Source of the DNA: Lepidostoma basale
Lineage: Eukaryota > Arthropoda > Insecta > Trichoptera > Lepidostomatidae
Direction: 5' to 3'
Assembly (NCBI GenBank): GCA_022606425.2
Contig: JAHDVF020001348.1
Location: 117,001 to 181,000, forward strand
DNA length: 64,000 nucleotides
Below, piece after piece: positions 62,435-64,000 of the stretch; within the stretch, counting starts at the first letter, position 1; the number at the start of each line of letters is the position of its first letter. The notes under the pieces were generated by a model that saw nothing but the letters and a program-made list of their open reading frames with translations, did no database searches and was not told the DNA's origin. Both the position numbers and the translations under genes were made by a program.

Positions 62435-62803
62435 TTAGAAGAAAAAAAAGTTTATTAGAGAAACAGATAACAAGTTATAATAAACATTGTCTGAAAGAAT
62501 GAAAGACGTCTGTGTACTTTGATATGCTTCACTTTTTTTCATAATAGCTCCACAAATACAGTTTTTATTCATATAACATACTCGTACATTGTCGAAATGA
62601 CCGTTGGTATTCATAATAATTAATCGAGGGGCATTTCCCATAGAGTCACAGGAGTGTGTCCACGTGGTCAGGATTCCCATGGAGTCGGGCAAATTATTGT
62701 GTTTTTGACGCGATACGGTATTGCACACATGAGAATATTGTGCGGTATGCTTACTACAAATTCTCAATATAAACTCAGCTTTGATTTCTTTAAAAAATAT
62801 ATT
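62435..62803 (-). CDS. candidate terminal exon, cysteine-containing unknown protein
   Basis: A minus frame runs from a possible acceptor (TTTTTTAAAG near 62800) to a TAA at 62435. Key stretches are CSKHTAQYSHVCNTVSRQKH, LPDSMGILTTWTHSCDSMGN, HFDNVRVCYMNKNCICGAIM and SDNVYYNLLSVSL. Six cysteines lie in about 75 residues, and the composition is not that of random AT-rich frames. I do not recognise a family and there is no visible neighbour exon. It could be the end of a host gene or a relic of an unidentified element. Confidence 0.35.
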   Translation of the reverse strand, partial: NIFFKEIKAEFILRICSKHTAQYSHVCNTVSRQKHNNLPDSMGILTTWTHSCDSMGNAPRLIIMNTNGHFDNVRVCYMNKNCICGAIMKKSEAYQSTQTSFILSDNVYYNLLSVSLINFFFF

Positions 62804-62952
62804 TAATATCTATTTCTTATTACTATTTTTTTTTACAAGATGATCGTATTTCGTGATTTGTTTTGAACTTAAAATACAGTTATATATTTACACCTGAGGA
62901 TGGAGATTACCTCCGAAATAAACTATTAAAATATATAGAAAATAAAAACTAG

Positions 62953-63090
62953 CTAACTAACTAACTATCATGCCGTCTCCCCGAAAGGGTAGGCAGAAAG
63001 AATTGACTGCCATATTTTAACCGATGCGGCACTCCATCCTTCTCTTTTCGCCCCGCGGGAGACGCGGTGTGATGGGTTGCGAACCTCATC
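62953..63090 (-). mobile_element. SINE-B 3' half
   Basis: CTAACTAACTAACTATCATG, CTCCCCGAAAGGGTAGGC, GCCCCGCGGGAGACGCGG and GGTTGCGAACCTCATCG. Confidence 0.75.
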
Positions 63091-63099
63091 GTGGAATAA

Positions 63100-63490
63100 A
63101 GTGGAATAAAAACAGTTTTTTTCTATATTCGCCTTCATTATGTGTTGTGGATTCATGTTTGAATAAATATAACTACACTTAGTATTACAACAATTTATTT
63201 CACTTATCACAGTCATGTTTCGATTATAACATAACCCTTTTCATGTATAAAATGTTAGATAATTAATGTTTTTAATTGAAATTTCTTCTTAGAAGTTCAT
63301 TTTAAATAGTGAAACCAAAAAAAAAAATTATTAATTTTTTTTTCGTTTTCATTACATACCTAAATTTTTAACAAAAAAAAAGTATTAAAAAATTGTACAT
63401 TGAAAAAGGTTATGTTTTAACCGAAACATGTCTGTGATAAGTGAAATAAAGTGTTGTAATTCTAAGTGCAGTTATATTTATTCAAATAAA
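63100..63490. mobile_element. Penelope-like inverted copy (GGTTA subfamily)
   Basis: TCTATATTCGCCTTCATTAT end at 63122. The arms are at 63185-63240 and 63395-63480 (AAGGTTATGTTTTAACCG, AAACATGTCTGTGATAAGTG). Stem II GGTT/AACC and GAAACATGTC are kept; the core is degenerate (TTGAAAAA). Confidence 0.55.
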
Positions 63491-63699
63491 AACAGTGTTA
63501 TTTAATTCTTTCCCAAACTACAATAGAATTGCACAGTCTAAACACCTTAACCTTCAATAAATTATTAAAATACGGTTTGAATATATTTATCTTGATATTC
63601 TCATATTTCAAATAGATTATTTATTCATCTTTTTGCTTTTTGCTGCAAAAAATCCAGCAAAAAATGTCCTCAAATTGAAATGCACACAACGATCAATGG

Positions 63700-63739
63700 A
63701 TGGTAGAGCATTCGCCTCTCAATGGAGAGGCGAATGCTC
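63700..63739. repeat. 15-bp arm palindrome with tRNA-like sequence
   Basis: GAGCATTCGCCTCTC (63706-63720) and its complement (63725-63739) around AATG. ATGGTAGAGCATTCGCCTC resembles the D-arm and anticodon arm of a tRNA, but the rest of a tRNA is absent. Confidence 0.6.
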
Positions 63740-63854
63740 GGCGTGAGTCTTCGATAAAATTTTAGAAATAAAGAAATTAGAAGCTAAATCAAATTTACCG
63801 ACATCATGGATCGCATTGCTGAATTGAATATTTTAAATGTGTATATTTATAATA

Positions 63855-63960
63855 TGTATCACTGAAGAAGGACTGGTTGTCCGAAACATCTCTATGTAAT
63901 TTTTTTTTTTAATGTAAGTGTTGTTTAAACAAAGTATATAAAAAAGAAAAAGAGAAACTA
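63855..63960 (+). mobile_element. Penelope-like terminal fragment with mutated hammerhead-like block
   Basis: TATCA, CTGAAGA, A, GGAC/GTCC, then GAAACATCTC, where the G of the GUC triplet's neighbouring pair is changed. TTTGTTTAAACAAAGTATAT-like end and AAAAAGAAAAAGAGAAAC follow. Confidence 0.55.
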
Positions 63961-64000
63961 AGTATTTCTGTTTGTATTTTAGTTGATTGTAATACCTGAT

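Noticed and set aside
1894..64000. CRISPR-like or phage-like repeat arrays
   Set aside because: All repeats are explained by eukaryotic transposons, microsatellites or minisatellites; no regularly spaced short repeats exist.

Overview
The window is nuclear DNA from an animal, almost certainly an insect. It is AT-rich, its genes are split by spliceosomal introns, and most of it is transposable-element debris: non-LTR retrotransposons, two tRNA-derived SINE families, foldback MITEs, hAT, pogo and piggyBac derivatives, and Penelope-like elements. No rRNA, CRISPR array or bacterial operon is visible. The order of insect cannot be fixed from the sequence alone.

Genes. (1) Bases 329-1672 (+) hold three consecutive exons of the C-terminal half of a secreted alpha-amylase. 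The catalytic part lies upstream of the window. Two candidate terminal exons follow, near 3170 and 4858/4866, each with its own poly(A) signal. (2) Bases 7124-24186 (-) hold a complete FBXL4 orthologue (F-box and leucine-rich-repeat subunit of an SCF ubiquitin ligase). I assembled it by hand as 13 coding exons whose phases all fit, giving 1842 nt and 613 residues. One of its introns uses a GC donor. The amylase and FBXL4 genes converge tail to tail. (3) Bases 32571-32862 (+) look like the first coding exon of an unrecognised acidic protein, and no further exon was found. (4) Bases 62435-62803 (-) hold a cysteine-containing open frame that may be a terminal exon of an unknown gene.

Repeats. 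FBXL4 introns and the 40 kb to its right are layered insertions. LINE-A is an abundant non-LTR element with a (TTAG)n tail. SINE-B, a short non-autonomous family, ends in the same 3' sequence and so probably parasitises LINE-A. SINE-A has tRNA-like A and B boxes and has landed inside both LINE-A and SINE-B copies. SINE-C is a second tRNA-derived family, and one copy is fused in mid-element to a LINE. A piggyBac relic (13008-14821) sits inside a foldback MITE. Two hAT MITEs keep 8-bp target duplications.

The most interesting system is a set of Penelope-like element remnants. They are recognised by two GIY-YIG endonuclease fragments (22689-22901 + and 31548-31634 -). Their inverted terminal arms carry a compact fold resembling a type I hammerhead ribozyme: CTGANGA-like core, hairpin II, then GAAACATGTC with a GUC cleavage triplet, enclosed by stem I. 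Stems I and II differ in sequence between subfamilies but keep pairing, which is the expected mark of a selected RNA fold. All copies share one unpaired base before stem II, a departure from the textbook core.
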